9,566 bases of DNA from an uncultured Eubacteriales bacterium (GCA_905201305.1 CAJKNS010000078.1:1-9566), one strand, 5' to 3'. Positions 1 to 6,545 are shown, numbered from the stretch's first letter. The notes: generated by a model from the letters alone, not told the origin. Numbers and translations: made by a program.

Positions 1-24
1 TCTGACGAAAAATCTCTCGTCAGA
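1..24. repeat. Short perfect hairpin at window edge
   Basis: TCTGACGA (1-8) and TCGTCAGA (17-24) are exact reverse complements around an 8-base loop. No T-run follows on the + strand, so it is not a clear intrinsic terminator for an upstream + strand gene. What lies to its left is outside the window, so it could be part of a larger terminator or of a minus-strand signal. Confidence 0.5.
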
Positions 25-61
25 CTCTCTTGCCGATTTGTGCGGTATTGCCCTATATTTC

Positions 62-94
62 ATGCAGTATATGCCGTGCCGGCATATACTGCAT
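62..94. promoter_or_regulatory. Long perfect palindrome, candidate operator
   Basis: ATGCAGTATATGCC (62-75) is matched exactly by its reverse complement at 81-94. The inner G76 and C80 can also pair, giving a 15-bp stem around a 3-base loop (TGC). There is no following T-run and no upstream gene in view, so a protein-binding site or cruciform is more likely than a terminator. It lies about 190 bases before the first OYE gene. The 8-mer ATACTGCA inside its right arm recurs at 215-222, near the candidate promoter. The role as operator is inference. Confidence 0.6.
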
Positions 95-166
95 TTGTAA
101 TTTTGAATCATTTTTCTATTTTCCCCAGTGCAATTTCAAGCAGCTTCTCCAATTTCAATTTTGCTT

Positions 167-224
167 ATTGCATATTGCACCGATTGCATATTGCAAATTG
201 CATAGCGTCGTGCAATACTGCAAA
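167..224. promoter_or_regulatory. Cluster of TTGCA/TGCAA motifs, candidate operator array
   Basis: ATTGCATATTGCA occurs at 167-179 and again at 183-195, a 16-bp period. The second copy is part of the inverted repeat TTGCA-TAT-TGCAA (184-196). It is followed by a wider pair, ATTGCA (197-202) and TGCAAT (211-216), and then CTGCAAA (218-224). The block ends where the candidate -35 of the downstream gene begins, a place typical of activator or repressor sites. No regulator with a DNA-binding domain is encoded in the window, so the binding protein is unknown. A second short repeat, CAATTTCAA, occurs at 131-139 and 150-158. Confidence 0.5.
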
Positions 225-253
225 TTGTGCAGCTCCGAGAACCATGTTATGCT
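225..253 (+). promoter_or_regulatory. Candidate promoter for the first OYE gene
   Basis: TTGTGC (225-230) and TATGCT (248-253) are 17 bases apart. TG at 245-246 sits one base before the -10 hexamer, giving an extended -10. Neither hexamer is consensus, so the call is tentative. Transcription would begin near 260, leaving a leader of about 25 bases that holds the ribosome binding site. Confidence 0.4.
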
Positions 254-285
254 GAAGCTGTAATATGGAATCAGGAGGAGATGGC

Positions 286-2493
286 ATGAAATATCAAAAT
301 TTACTCAGCCCTATCACCATCAACGGCATCACACTTAAGAGCCGCATGACCCACGCCAAAAGCAGCGGCGGTCTGGACGGCTCTGACCAGCAGTTTGAAA
401 AAGCCACCCGTTACTACACAAACGTTGCAAAAAACGGCGCGGCTTTGGTCTGTATGATTGTTGGCACCTGGCCTGACTGCGAGGGAAAGCGCAGCGTCAT
501 GTCCCGGCTCAACATGGATGACCCCGGTATTCAGGGGGGCTTCACCAAAATGATCGATGAGGTCCACAAATACGACACCCTATGTACCGCATCCCTGATG
601 AACGTAGAGCCCCAGGAGCTGAACATCTCCCATCTGGACAAATGGGACTTCAATTTTCAGGGCGACTACAACCCCAATTTTAAAAACAAGCCCGAAATCT
701 CCGCCGCACGAATTGAGGGCATGATTGACGATTTTGTCTATCAGTGCAGGGAATTAAAGCGCATTGGCTTTGACGGCGTCACCTTCTATATGTGCTACCG
801 TGCCTCCATTCTGGCAAACGCAATTTCACCGGCGCTCAACCAGCGAACCGACCAGTGGGGTGGGAATACCCTGGAGGAACGGGCACGGCTTCCCCTTACG
901 GTGTTCCGCCGGGTAAAGGAAGCCTGCGGTCAGGACTTTCTCATTGAAATTCAGACCTCCGCAGAGGAAGAGCAGCCGGGCTATGATGTGGAATACTGGC
1001 TGGACTTCTGCAAGCTCTGCGAAGGGCTGGTGGACATTTTCCAGGTTCGCGGTCTGGAGGGCTCCTATACCCATGTTGGCGGCTATAACTCCACCAAGGA
1101 AAGCCCCTGGAACCTGCAATTTGCGAAAAAGTTCAAGCAGCGGGGCATCCACGGTCTGGTGGCTCCCGTGGGCGGCTTTGGCGATCCGGACAAGATGGAG
1201 CAATTCATCGCCGAAGGGAAAACAGATCTCATCGCCATGGCGCGCCAGTATCTGGCGGATACGGACATGGGCACAAAGCTCCGTAAGGGCAGGGGCGAGG
1301 ATGTAACCCCCTGTCTCCGGTGTATGGGAAAATGTGACCGCTGCTCTGTCAACCCCTATGTTGCATTGGTCACAGAGCCGGATCTGTTCCATCCCTCCGG
1401 CATTCCAAAGAAAATCGCCGTGGTGGGCGGCGGCGCTGCCGGTATGCGGGCTGCCATCACTGCCGCCGAGCAGGGTCACACCGTCACACTGTTTGAAAAA
1501 GCCGACCGGTTGGGCGGACAGATGAACATTGCCGGACTGCCGGACTTCAAATGGAATCTTCACGACTACAACCAGTGGATGATCCGACAGGTGGAAAAAA
1601 GCGCCTGCACCGTGCAGCTTGGCACCGAAGCAACTCCGGAGCTCATTCAGTCCGGAGGATATGACGCGCTGATTCTTGCCATGGGTTCCGTCCCCAAGTC
1701 GATTCCGGTCAGCGGCAGTGATGCGCCGGGTACATTCCTGCTGGACGATGCGTTCCTTCGAGAAAAGGAGCTGGGGAAACGGGTTGTGATTGTCGGCGGC
1801 GGCGCATCCGGCAAGGAAGCTGCCCTGTATCTTGCCCGCCGCGGTCATGACGTTACGCTGCTCACCCGCCGGCAAGCAGTCTTTGCAGAGAACAACCACT
1901 GCATTTGGGCAGTGGAAAAGACCTATCGGGAGCAGAAGAATCTGACGGTGGTAGAGTTCGCCAGCACCGTAGAGATCGGCAGCAACTACGTGATTGCCGA
2001 CGTAAAAACCAACTATCCCCGGAGAAAGCTGACCTTCAACGGCGTAGAGGAAATGCTGCATGCGGAAAAAACCGAGCCCACCTATATCGACGGCTTCCGC
2101 TATCCCGAATATCCCATGCCCCATATGATGTTCGGTCCGCCGCCTGAGGAAAAATCCGGTGCACAGCCCCCCGCGTCCGGCAACGGCATGCAGCCCATTG
2201 ACGAAGCGCTGGATGAGCGCACCAAAGCGGATATGGCGCGCGGCGATCATGGCACCGGCTTTGCCCATGAGCCCGAGGTCATTCCCACCATCGACGAAAA
2301 GGATATCATCTGGGCGCACAACCGCTATGATTGCGACAGCGTGGTGATATCCGGTGGACGCCGCTCTCTGGTAACAGAAGCCGAAGCCGTCCGGCGCACT
2401 GCCCCCGCCATCTATGTGGTAGGCGACAATGTAAATCCCGGCAGCATTCAGGAGTGCACCAACACTGCCTTTGCCGCCGTGATGGACCTTTGA
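286..2493 (+). CDS. Multidomain OYE-family FMN/[4Fe-4S]/FAD ene-reductase
   Basis: A 735-aa flavoenzyme of the 2,4-dienoyl-CoA reductase/2-enoate reductase/BaiCD type, expected to reduce an activated C=C bond with electrons passed from NAD(P)H through FAD, an iron-sulfur cluster and FMN in the cytoplasm. The TIM barrel covers about residues 1-340 (LLSP start; SPALNQRTDQWGG at 181-193; PVGG at 294-297). Iron-sulfur cysteines are C343, C346, C350 and C353. Two Rossmann folds start at GGGAAG (381-386) and GGGASG (504-509), and a VVGD motif with a helix lies at the C terminus. The start at 286 is chosen because AGGAGGAG (273-280) sits just before it; an in-frame ATG at 265 lies upstream of that site. 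Oddities: the usual HxxH/N-x-Tyr active-site motif reads Y168-M-C-Y171-R; the fourth cluster Cys is only two residues after the third; and a Pro/Gly-rich insertion (about 616-667) lies in the C-terminal part. Family membership is certain, substrate unknown. Confidence 0.93.
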   Translation: MKYQNLLSPITINGITLKSRMTHAKSSGGLDGSDQQFEKATRYYTNVAKNGAALVCMIVGTWPDCEGKRSVMSRLNMDDPGIQGGFTKMIDEVHKYDTLCTASLMNVEPQELNISHLDKWDFNFQGDYNPNFKNKPEISAARIEGMIDDFVYQCRELKRIGFDGVTFYMCYRASILANAISPALNQRTDQWGGNTLEERARLPLTVFRRVKEACGQDFLIEIQTSAEEEQPGYDVEYWLDFCKLCEGLVDIFQVRGLEGSYTHVGGYNSTKESPWNLQFAKKFKQRGIHGLVAPVGGFGDPDKMEQFIAEGKTDLIAMARQYLADTDMGTKLRKGRGEDVTPCLRCMGKCDRCSVNPYVALVTEPDLFHPSGIPKKIAVVGGGAAGMRAAITAAEQGHTVTLFEKADRLGGQMNIAGLPDFKWNLHDYNQWMIRQVEKSACTVQLGTEATPELIQSGGYDALILAMGSVPKSIPVSGSDAPGTFLLDDAFLREKELGKRVVIVGGGASGKEAALYLARRGHDVTLLTRRQAVFAENNHCIWAVEKTYREQKNLTVVEFASTVEIGSNYVIADVKTNYPRRKLTFNGVEEMLHAEKTEPTYIDGFRYPEYPMPHMMFGPPPEEKSGAQPPASGNGMQPIDEALDERTKADMARGDHGTGFAHEPEVIPTIDEKDIIWAHNRYDCDSVVISGGRRSLVTEAEAVRRTAPAIYVVGDNVNPGSIQECTNTAFAAVMDL

Positions 2494-2551
2494 TCCATAT
2501 TCCCGTAAAAATAGCAAGCATTCCCCCAAATCAAATTTTATAAAGAAAGGT

Positions 2552-2602
2552 GACCGTTTGTCCGTACGCTTTTCTCTCAGATGATACGGACATTCTCCGG
2601 TC
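2552..2602 (+). promoter_or_regulatory. Two-part inverted repeat in the leader of the chimeric lipoprotein gene
   Basis: TGTCCGTA (2559-2566) pairs exactly with TACGGACA (2585-2592) around an 18-base loop. Outside it, GACCG (2552-2556) pairs with CGGTC (2598-2602), separated by small internal loops; T2551 and A2603 can add one more pair. No T-run follows, so it is not a convincing terminator for the OYE gene. It occupies much of the 124-base gap before the next reading frame and ends 15 bases before its start codon. It could be an mRNA structure or a protein site. Confidence 0.45.
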
Positions 2603-2617
2603 AAATGGGTGATTGTT

Positions 2618-3757
2618 ATGAAAACCTGGAAAACGTATCTCGCATTGCTATGTACGCTGGCTATGGTATTTGCCATGCTTGCAGGCTGCGGCACCCCTGC
2701 CTCTTCTTCCGCATCCGGCGCCGAATCAGCCGCACCGGCTTCGTCGGAAGCCGCAACAGCCGAGCCCGCTCCCACAGAAGCCCCCTCTGCTGCGGCATCC
2801 TCAGCGGAACCCCAGGACAGCGTTTTGGAGGAACCGAAGCAGGAGCTGACCGAGGAACAGCAGGCGCTGCTGGACCTGATTCCCGAGGGAGATATGTTGA
2901 CCTTCCTGGAGCTTCCTCTGGTGGAGGAGAAAATGGAGATGACCTGCTTTGTGGCAGTGCATTCCATGCTGCTGACCATGTATGAAAACCTGTCGGATAT
3001 GCCCTTCTATTCCGCGTTGGAAGACGCAACCGGCGAGCATATGACCTTTACCGCCATCAGCTCCATTGACGATGCCGTTCGGGAAGCCGCTGCCGAGGAC
3101 CATGGAACCGTCTCCTTCGCCACTGCAAATCCGCCCATCTGCGCCGCCTATCTGTATGCGTTTATTCGCTCCCATCCATGCATATGCCTCCGTCATTTTC
3201 CCATGCCCTTTAAGCGCATTCGCGAAGCGCTGGATCAGGGCGAAATTGACTTTGCCATTTCCTATGACTCCTTGGTTTCCGACACCATTGCATGGGATAT
3301 CATCGGGCAGGAGGAGGTTCTGCTGCTGGTATCCTCCGCCCATCCGCTGGCGCAGACCGCCGCAATTCCCCTGGATGCCGTGCAGCACGAGCGCTTCCTG
3401 TTTAACAACGGAGACTTCGGAATCAGTGAAATCGGCAGCGATTTTTGCCGGCAAGCCGGATTTGAGCCAAAAATACTCTTTGAGGGCAACCTGATTCTAA
3501 TGGCGCTGCAGCTGGTATTGGACAATCTTGCCGTCATGTTTATGTCCTCCTATGAGTATCAGTGGCACATCAGCATGGGGCACCCCAGCTTTGCGCACAT
3601 TACGCCGCTTCACATTTCCGCTCCCATCTGCATCCGCTCTATCGGTCTTGGTTACTTAAAGAACCGCTATCTCTCTCCCTCGGCGCAGCTGTTTATCCAG
3701 GGACTCCGGCGCTTTTTCGCGGGAATCGACGTTTCTTCCGATACAGCCCCACAGTAA
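2618..3757 (+). CDS. Chimeric lipoprotein: solute-binding protein N-terminus joined to LysR effector domain
   Basis: An intact 379-aa frame of two unrelated parts. Residues 1-24 are a lipoprotein signal (Lys-rich start, hydrophobic core, lipobox LAGC with C24), followed by an Ala/Ser/Pro/Glu-rich linker. Residues about 99-149 (from LPLV) resemble the first part of the mature solute-binding lipoprotein encoded at 6659-8431, which has DLPLV, a similar Ser/Met/Phe stretch and a TGVH segment matching TGEH here. From about residue 152 to 373 the sequence reads as the linker and effector-binding domain of a LysR-type regulator (HGTVSFATANPP, then ALDQGEIDFAIS, HPLA, a C-terminal AxxF helix). The LysR helix-turn-helix is absent. 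A GTG nine bases upstream (2609) is in frame, but ATG 2618 gives a proper signal peptide. The fusion may come from a deletion joining two neighbouring genes, hence a decaying remnant, or it may be a functional exported binding protein, since LysR effector domains share the type 2 periplasmic-binding fold. Only a weak ribosome binding site (GGGTG, 2607-2611) is visible. Confidence 0.75.
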   Translation: MKTWKTYLALLCTLAMVFAMLAGCGTPASSSASGAESAAPASSEAATAEPAPTEAPSAAASSAEPQDSVLEEPKQELTEEQQALLDLIPEGDMLTFLELPLVEEKMEMTCFVAVHSMLLTMYENLSDMPFYSALEDATGEHMTFTAISSIDDAVREAAAEDHGTVSFATANPPICAAYLYAFIRSHPCICLRHFPMPFKRIREALDQGEIDFAISYDSLVSDTIAWDIIGQEEVLLLVSSAHPLAQTAAIPLDAVQHERFLFNNGDFGISEIGSDFCRQAGFEPKILFEGNLILMALQLVLDNLAVMFMSSYEYQWHISMGHPSFAHITPLHISAPICIRSIGLGYLKNRYLSPSAQLFIQGLRRFFAGIDVSSDTAPQ

Positions 3758-3814
3758 CCGAAGTGTGCTGAGATTCTCACTCCTGTTTTTGCTGCCCATG
3801 CTGGTTTTTGTTAC

Positions 3815-3843
3815 TTGTTCCGTCTCCCGCATCCATGTACAAT
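3815..3843 (+). promoter_or_regulatory. Candidate promoter of the NTF2-like operon
   Basis: TTGTTC (3815-3820) and TACAAT (3838-3843) are separated by exactly 17 bases. The -10 differs from consensus at one position; the -35 keeps TTG only. The site lies in the 167-base gap after the chimeric gene, and transcription would start near 3850, about 75 bases before the first NTF2-like gene. Confidence 0.5.
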
Positions 3844-3924
3844 ATTAAATACAAAGCAAACTGTATTCTGGACATTTGCAGTCGGCGCGTTTTGCCCGGC
3901 GATGAAACAAAGGAGATGCTGCTT

Positions 3925-4668
3925 GTGAACAAATCGAATCGATCCGCGGAAGACCTGGTAGGTCGCTGGGAAGAACGCCGTGAGATCAAAAACCTCATGG
4001 GTCGCTATGCGGTCAGCTTCCTGCTCAAAAAGGAGCGCACCATGTTTGCGGACTTCTGGAGCCGCCGGGAGGATGTCTCCATGGGCCTCAACGATGGCTG
4101 GTATCTGGGTCCCGACGCCATTTCCGTATGGTTTGCCGCCATTGACCGCGCCACTGCGCTGAAGGCAAAGCTCCTTCAGGCGGATTTGCCGGACAAGCTG
4201 GGGGATCAGGACCTTGCCACACTCTATGGCATTGGCGATTTTGATGTAAAGCCCCTGGGCACCCCGGTAATTGAACTGGCAGAGGACCTGCAAACCGCCA
4301 AGGGCATCTGGTACTCTCAGGGCACCAAAGCCGACGTCACCGAGTCCGGTCCGGTATCCTATTGGACCTTCGGCGTATTTGCCGTGGACTTTGTCTATGA
4401 AGACGGCGCATGGAAAATCTGGCACCTACAGTACCTGGAGGACATCAAGTGCCTCTGCGGACAAAGCTGGGCAAAGCCGGAGCAGCCCTTCCCCGCGCTG
4501 GACGCCTTTGCTCCGCTGAAGGATAGTTCCCTGCCGGAGCCTACGGTGAAAACCGTCCTGCGGGAATACTATTATCCCGGTCGTCCCATGGCAAAGCTGC
4601 CGCCGCTGCCGGTGCCCTACGACACCTTTGACAGTACCTTTAGCTACGGCTACGAAAAGGAGGTCTGA
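3925..4668 (+). CDS. NTF2/SnoaL-like protein A
   Basis: A 247-aa protein of the NTF2-like (SnoaL-type) superfamily, whose cone-shaped alpha+beta fold hosts dehydratases, isomerases, cyclases and non-catalytic binding proteins. The N-terminal helix region REIKNLMGRY (Y28 at its end), a TPVIE strand followed by LQTAKGIWYS, and DFVYEDGAWKIWH near residues 154-166 are the family pattern. No signal peptide, so cytoplasmic. A C-terminal extension beyond the core ends in an aromatic-rich tail starting PVPY at 229. The GTG at 3925 is chosen because AAGGAG (3910-3915) is nine bases upstream; an in-frame ATG at 3916 directly abuts that site, and the frame remains open to 3808. First of three coupled paralogues. 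By eye, Y28 aligns with the catalytic Tyr of BaiE, but the BaiE Asp is not kept and K109 stands where SnoaL_4-type proteins often have His. Function unknown. Confidence 0.82.
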   Translation: MNKSNRSAEDLVGRWEERREIKNLMGRYAVSFLLKKERTMFADFWSRREDVSMGLNDGWYLGPDAISVWFAAIDRATALKAKLLQADLPDKLGDQDLATLYGIGDFDVKPLGTPVIELAEDLQTAKGIWYSQGTKADVTESGPVSYWTFGVFAVDFVYEDGAWKIWHLQYLEDIKCLCGQSWAKPEQPFPALDAFAPLKDSSLPEPTVKTVLREYYYPGRPMAKLPPLPVPYDTFDSTFSYGYEKEV

Positions 4669-4670
4669 CT

Positions 4671-5426
4671 GTGAACGCCAAAGTTTTTTCTGATGACGAG
4701 CAGATCCGCCGTGTCTGGGACATGGAGGAGGTAAAGGACCTGATGGCACGCCGCGCCTACCTCTATATGCAGGATATGCGCCGGGAAGAGCTGGAAACCC
4801 TGTGGGTCCAGCAGCCGGAGCATAAGGAATCTGCCGTATTCGGCTCCAACTGGGGCTTCTATCTGGGGCTTGACAATATTTCCGCCTGGTATGTGGGGGA
4901 GCATGGCAACCTCCGTCAGAGCCAGCTGGACGAGCTCTCCAAAAACAATCCCGAAATCAAAAACATTCCCGAGAACCTGGGTCTGGGCTCCATGGTTGCA
5001 GCCCCTCTGTCCACCGCGCTGGTGGAAATTGCAGGGGACGGCAAAACCGCCCAGGGTCTGTGGTACTCCATCGGTCAGCGCACCGATCCCAACGGCGACG
5101 GCACCGCTTCCGCCAGCTGGGTTTGCGGCAAAATCGGCGCAGACTTTATGAAGGAAGACGGCGTATGGAAGATTTGGCGGGTATTTGACGCCCCCGATAT
5201 CATTTTGACGCCCGGTGACGCCGTTGCCAACCAGCCTGTCTTCTGGGCAGAGGGCGCAAACAGGATGGAAACCCTGTTCAGTACCCCCACACTGCCCATG
5301 ACTGCCCACGATCCCACCTATAACTGGAGCGACAGCTTCCCGCCGGAGCCCAAGCCCTATTACAGCTATTCCGACTCCCACGGCTGCTGCCCTGCCGGCG
5401 TACACAATGAATGGAGGCCCTACTGA
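4671..5426 (+). CDS. NTF2/SnoaL-like protein B
   Basis: A 251-aa cytoplasmic paralogue of protein A. Shared features are VKDLMARRAYLY (residues 21-32), GFYLGLDNISAW, the strand pattern ALVEIAGDGKTAQGLWYS, and DFMKEDGVWKIWRVF. The C-terminal tail is rich in Tyr, Ser and Pro (PKPYYSYS from about 227) and contains a Cys pair. It starts with GTG two bases after the stop of gene A, with AAGGAGG (4657-4663) inside the end of gene A, so translation is coupled. At the two positions aligned by eye with catalytic residues of NTF2-fold enzymes it has R28 and A111 rather than Tyr and His, so this copy may be non-catalytic or use other chemistry. Superfamily assignment is firm; activity is unknown. Confidence 0.82.
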   Translation: MNAKVFSDDEQIRRVWDMEEVKDLMARRAYLYMQDMRREELETLWVQQPEHKESAVFGSNWGFYLGLDNISAWYVGEHGNLRQSQLDELSKNNPEIKNIPENLGLGSMVAAPLSTALVEIAGDGKTAQGLWYSIGQRTDPNGDGTASASWVCGKIGADFMKEDGVWKIWRVFDAPDIILTPGDAVANQPVFWAEGANRMETLFSTPTLPMTAHDPTYNWSDSFPPEPKPYYSYSDSHGCCPAGVHNEWRPY

Positions 5427-6175
5427 TGAAAACACATCTTTCCCTGAGCCAGCGGATCCACAACGCAGTCGGCTCCCAGCAGGCAGAAAACCTCCACGCC
5501 CGCCACAGCTATCTTCACGGCAAATCCTTTGCCAAGGAGGAGTGGGGTCAGATTTGGTCCCGCAGCGATCAGTGCTCCTGGGCGCATGCCTTTGGACGCT
5601 GGAGAGGCTTCCAAAACGTATGGTACGGCTCCGTTACCTGCTACGATGCCGCCTGCTTCAGCCGCTTTACGCAGATTTATGAAATTTATCCCCAGGTTGG
5701 CGGCATGGACCCCCGCCCCCTGTCTGAGGTATCCTGTCACACCCTGGTCACCGACATCATTGAGGTTGCCGACGACGGTCAGACCGCCCGCGCCTATTTC
5801 CTGACTCCCGGTCTGATTTACTCTACCCTCAACGGCAACGAGAAAAAGCGCTGTGCCTACCTGTGGGAGCGCTACGGCGCCGATTTCGTCTTTGAGGATG
5901 GGGAGTGGAAGTTCCTCCACGAGCAGGTTTGCCCGGATATCTTCGGCAATCTGGACGATATCAACTGGGCGCACAGCAAATACGACATGCTGAAAAATCC
6001 GCCCCCTCCACCTCCCGCCGGTGCAATGCCGCCGAAGAAGGATCAGCGGCTCCAGGATCCCGGTCCTCTGCACAAGGACTGGACTCCCATTCAGCCGGTT
6101 CAGAACACGGTGCCCTGGCCCGTGCCCTATATCACCCGGGACAACAACAATACTTATACCCAGCAGCCTGAATAG
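5426..6175 (+). CDS. NTF2/SnoaL-like protein C with polyproline segment
   Basis: A 249-aa protein, the most divergent of the three. Core motifs are LHARHSYLHGKSFAKEEW (residues 23-40), CHTLVTDIIEVADDGQTARA, and GADFVFEDGEWKFLHEQV. H105 in CHTLVTDIIEV fits the conserved His of SnoaL_4-type proteins; H27 occupies the position of Tyr in protein A. After the core comes a Pro-rich tail with six consecutive prolines (192-197) and a PVPY motif at 232, as in its siblings. The start codon overlaps the stop of gene B (TGATG, 5424-5428), with GGAGG at 5413-5417; an in-frame ATG at 5411 precedes that site and is unlikely to be used. No signal peptide. It ends four bases before the operon terminator. Role unknown; an NTF2-fold dehydratase, isomerase or binding protein would all fit. 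Confidence 0.82.
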   Translation: MKTHLSLSQRIHNAVGSQQAENLHARHSYLHGKSFAKEEWGQIWSRSDQCSWAHAFGRWRGFQNVWYGSVTCYDAACFSRFTQIYEIYPQVGGMDPRPLSEVSCHTLVTDIIEVADDGQTARAYFLTPGLIYSTLNGNEKKRCAYLWERYGADFVFEDGEWKFLHEQVCPDIFGNLDDINWAHSKYDMLKNPPPPPPAGAMPPKKDQRLQDPGPLHKDWTPIQPVQNTVPWPVPYITRDNNNTYTQQPE

Positions 6176-6178
6176 TGC

Positions 6179-6220
6179 AAATTCCCGGTCAGCCGTTCAA
6201 ATACTGACCGGGAATTTTCT
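6179..6220 (+). terminator. Intrinsic terminator of the NTF2-like operon
   Basis: AAATTCCCGGTCAG (6179-6192) pairs perfectly with CTGACCGGGAATTT (6204-6217) around an 11-base loop, and T-rich sequence ends the stem (TTTTCT). It begins four bases after the stop codon of gene C. The A/T ends of the stem would also allow activity on the opposite strand. Confidence 0.85.
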
Positions 6221-6231
6221 GCCCATAAAAC

Positions 6232-6263
6232 GAAACAGAGCACCCAACCGGGTGCTCTGTTTC
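6232..6263. terminator. Second hairpin, probable bidirectional or backup terminator
   Basis: GAAACAGAGCACCC (6232-6245) pairs perfectly with GGGTGCTCTGTTTC (6250-6263) around the loop AACC. It lies 12 bases after the first terminator. The core is G+C-rich with A-rich and T-rich edges, as in Firmicute terminators. On the minus strand the hairpin is followed by GTTTTATG. Since all genes here are on the + strand, backup termination is the simplest role. Confidence 0.7.
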
Positions 6264-6545
6264 AGGAGAAAAGAGGAAGAATGAAAAAACATAGAATCTA
6301 TATGTCAGCCGTTTCCGGCTTCGTATCATTTTGATGATTTCATTATATCCGGACTTTTTGTACAAAGTTTGAACATTCTCTCAACAAAACGTAAAGCCTT
6401 CGGAAAAACTTTGTATTCTATTCGCTTTCTCCGCCGCATATACTGATTTCCGGAGGGTTGCTGCTTGAATTTTCTGTGGTCTTCGCCATCTTGCACAAAA
6501 ATGTCAATCCGCAGCCGCCATTTTTACTAATATTTTATGAATATA

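Noticed and set aside
167..224. CRISPR-like short direct repeats
   Set aside because: The repeats are only about 13 bases with 3-base gaps, with no spacers of uniform length and no cas genes. Operator half-sites fit better.
30..263. Small open frames in the upstream A+T-rich region
   Set aside because: Cys/Ile/Phe-rich translations without a ribosome binding site, crossing the palindrome and repeat array. The region looks regulatory.
286..2493. Naming the first OYE gene fadH or baiCD
   Set aside because: Domain order agrees, but the active-site motif, Fe-S spacing and insertion differ from those enzymes, so a symbol would overstate what is known.
2552..2602. Terminator for the first OYE gene
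   Set aside because: The inverted repeat has a long loop, internal mismatches and no T-run, and it lies close to the next start codon.
826..2979. 717-codon open frame on the minus strand
   Set aside because: It is antisense to the OYE gene and the chimeric lipoprotein gene, both with clear family motifs and ribosome binding sites. Its translation is rich in Gly, Ala, Val and His with no recognisable domain, a known effect of G+C-rich codon use.
3925..6175. Calling the NTF2-like genes baiE or a ketosteroid isomerase
   Set aside because: The fold matches, but the proteins are about 80 residues longer and the BaiE catalytic set is not kept in any of the three.
6281..6334. 17-codon frame MKKHRIYMS... 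after the tandem hairpins
   Set aside because: The purine-rich stretch before it is too close to the ATG to serve as a normal ribosome binding site, no promoter is evident, and no family is recognisable.
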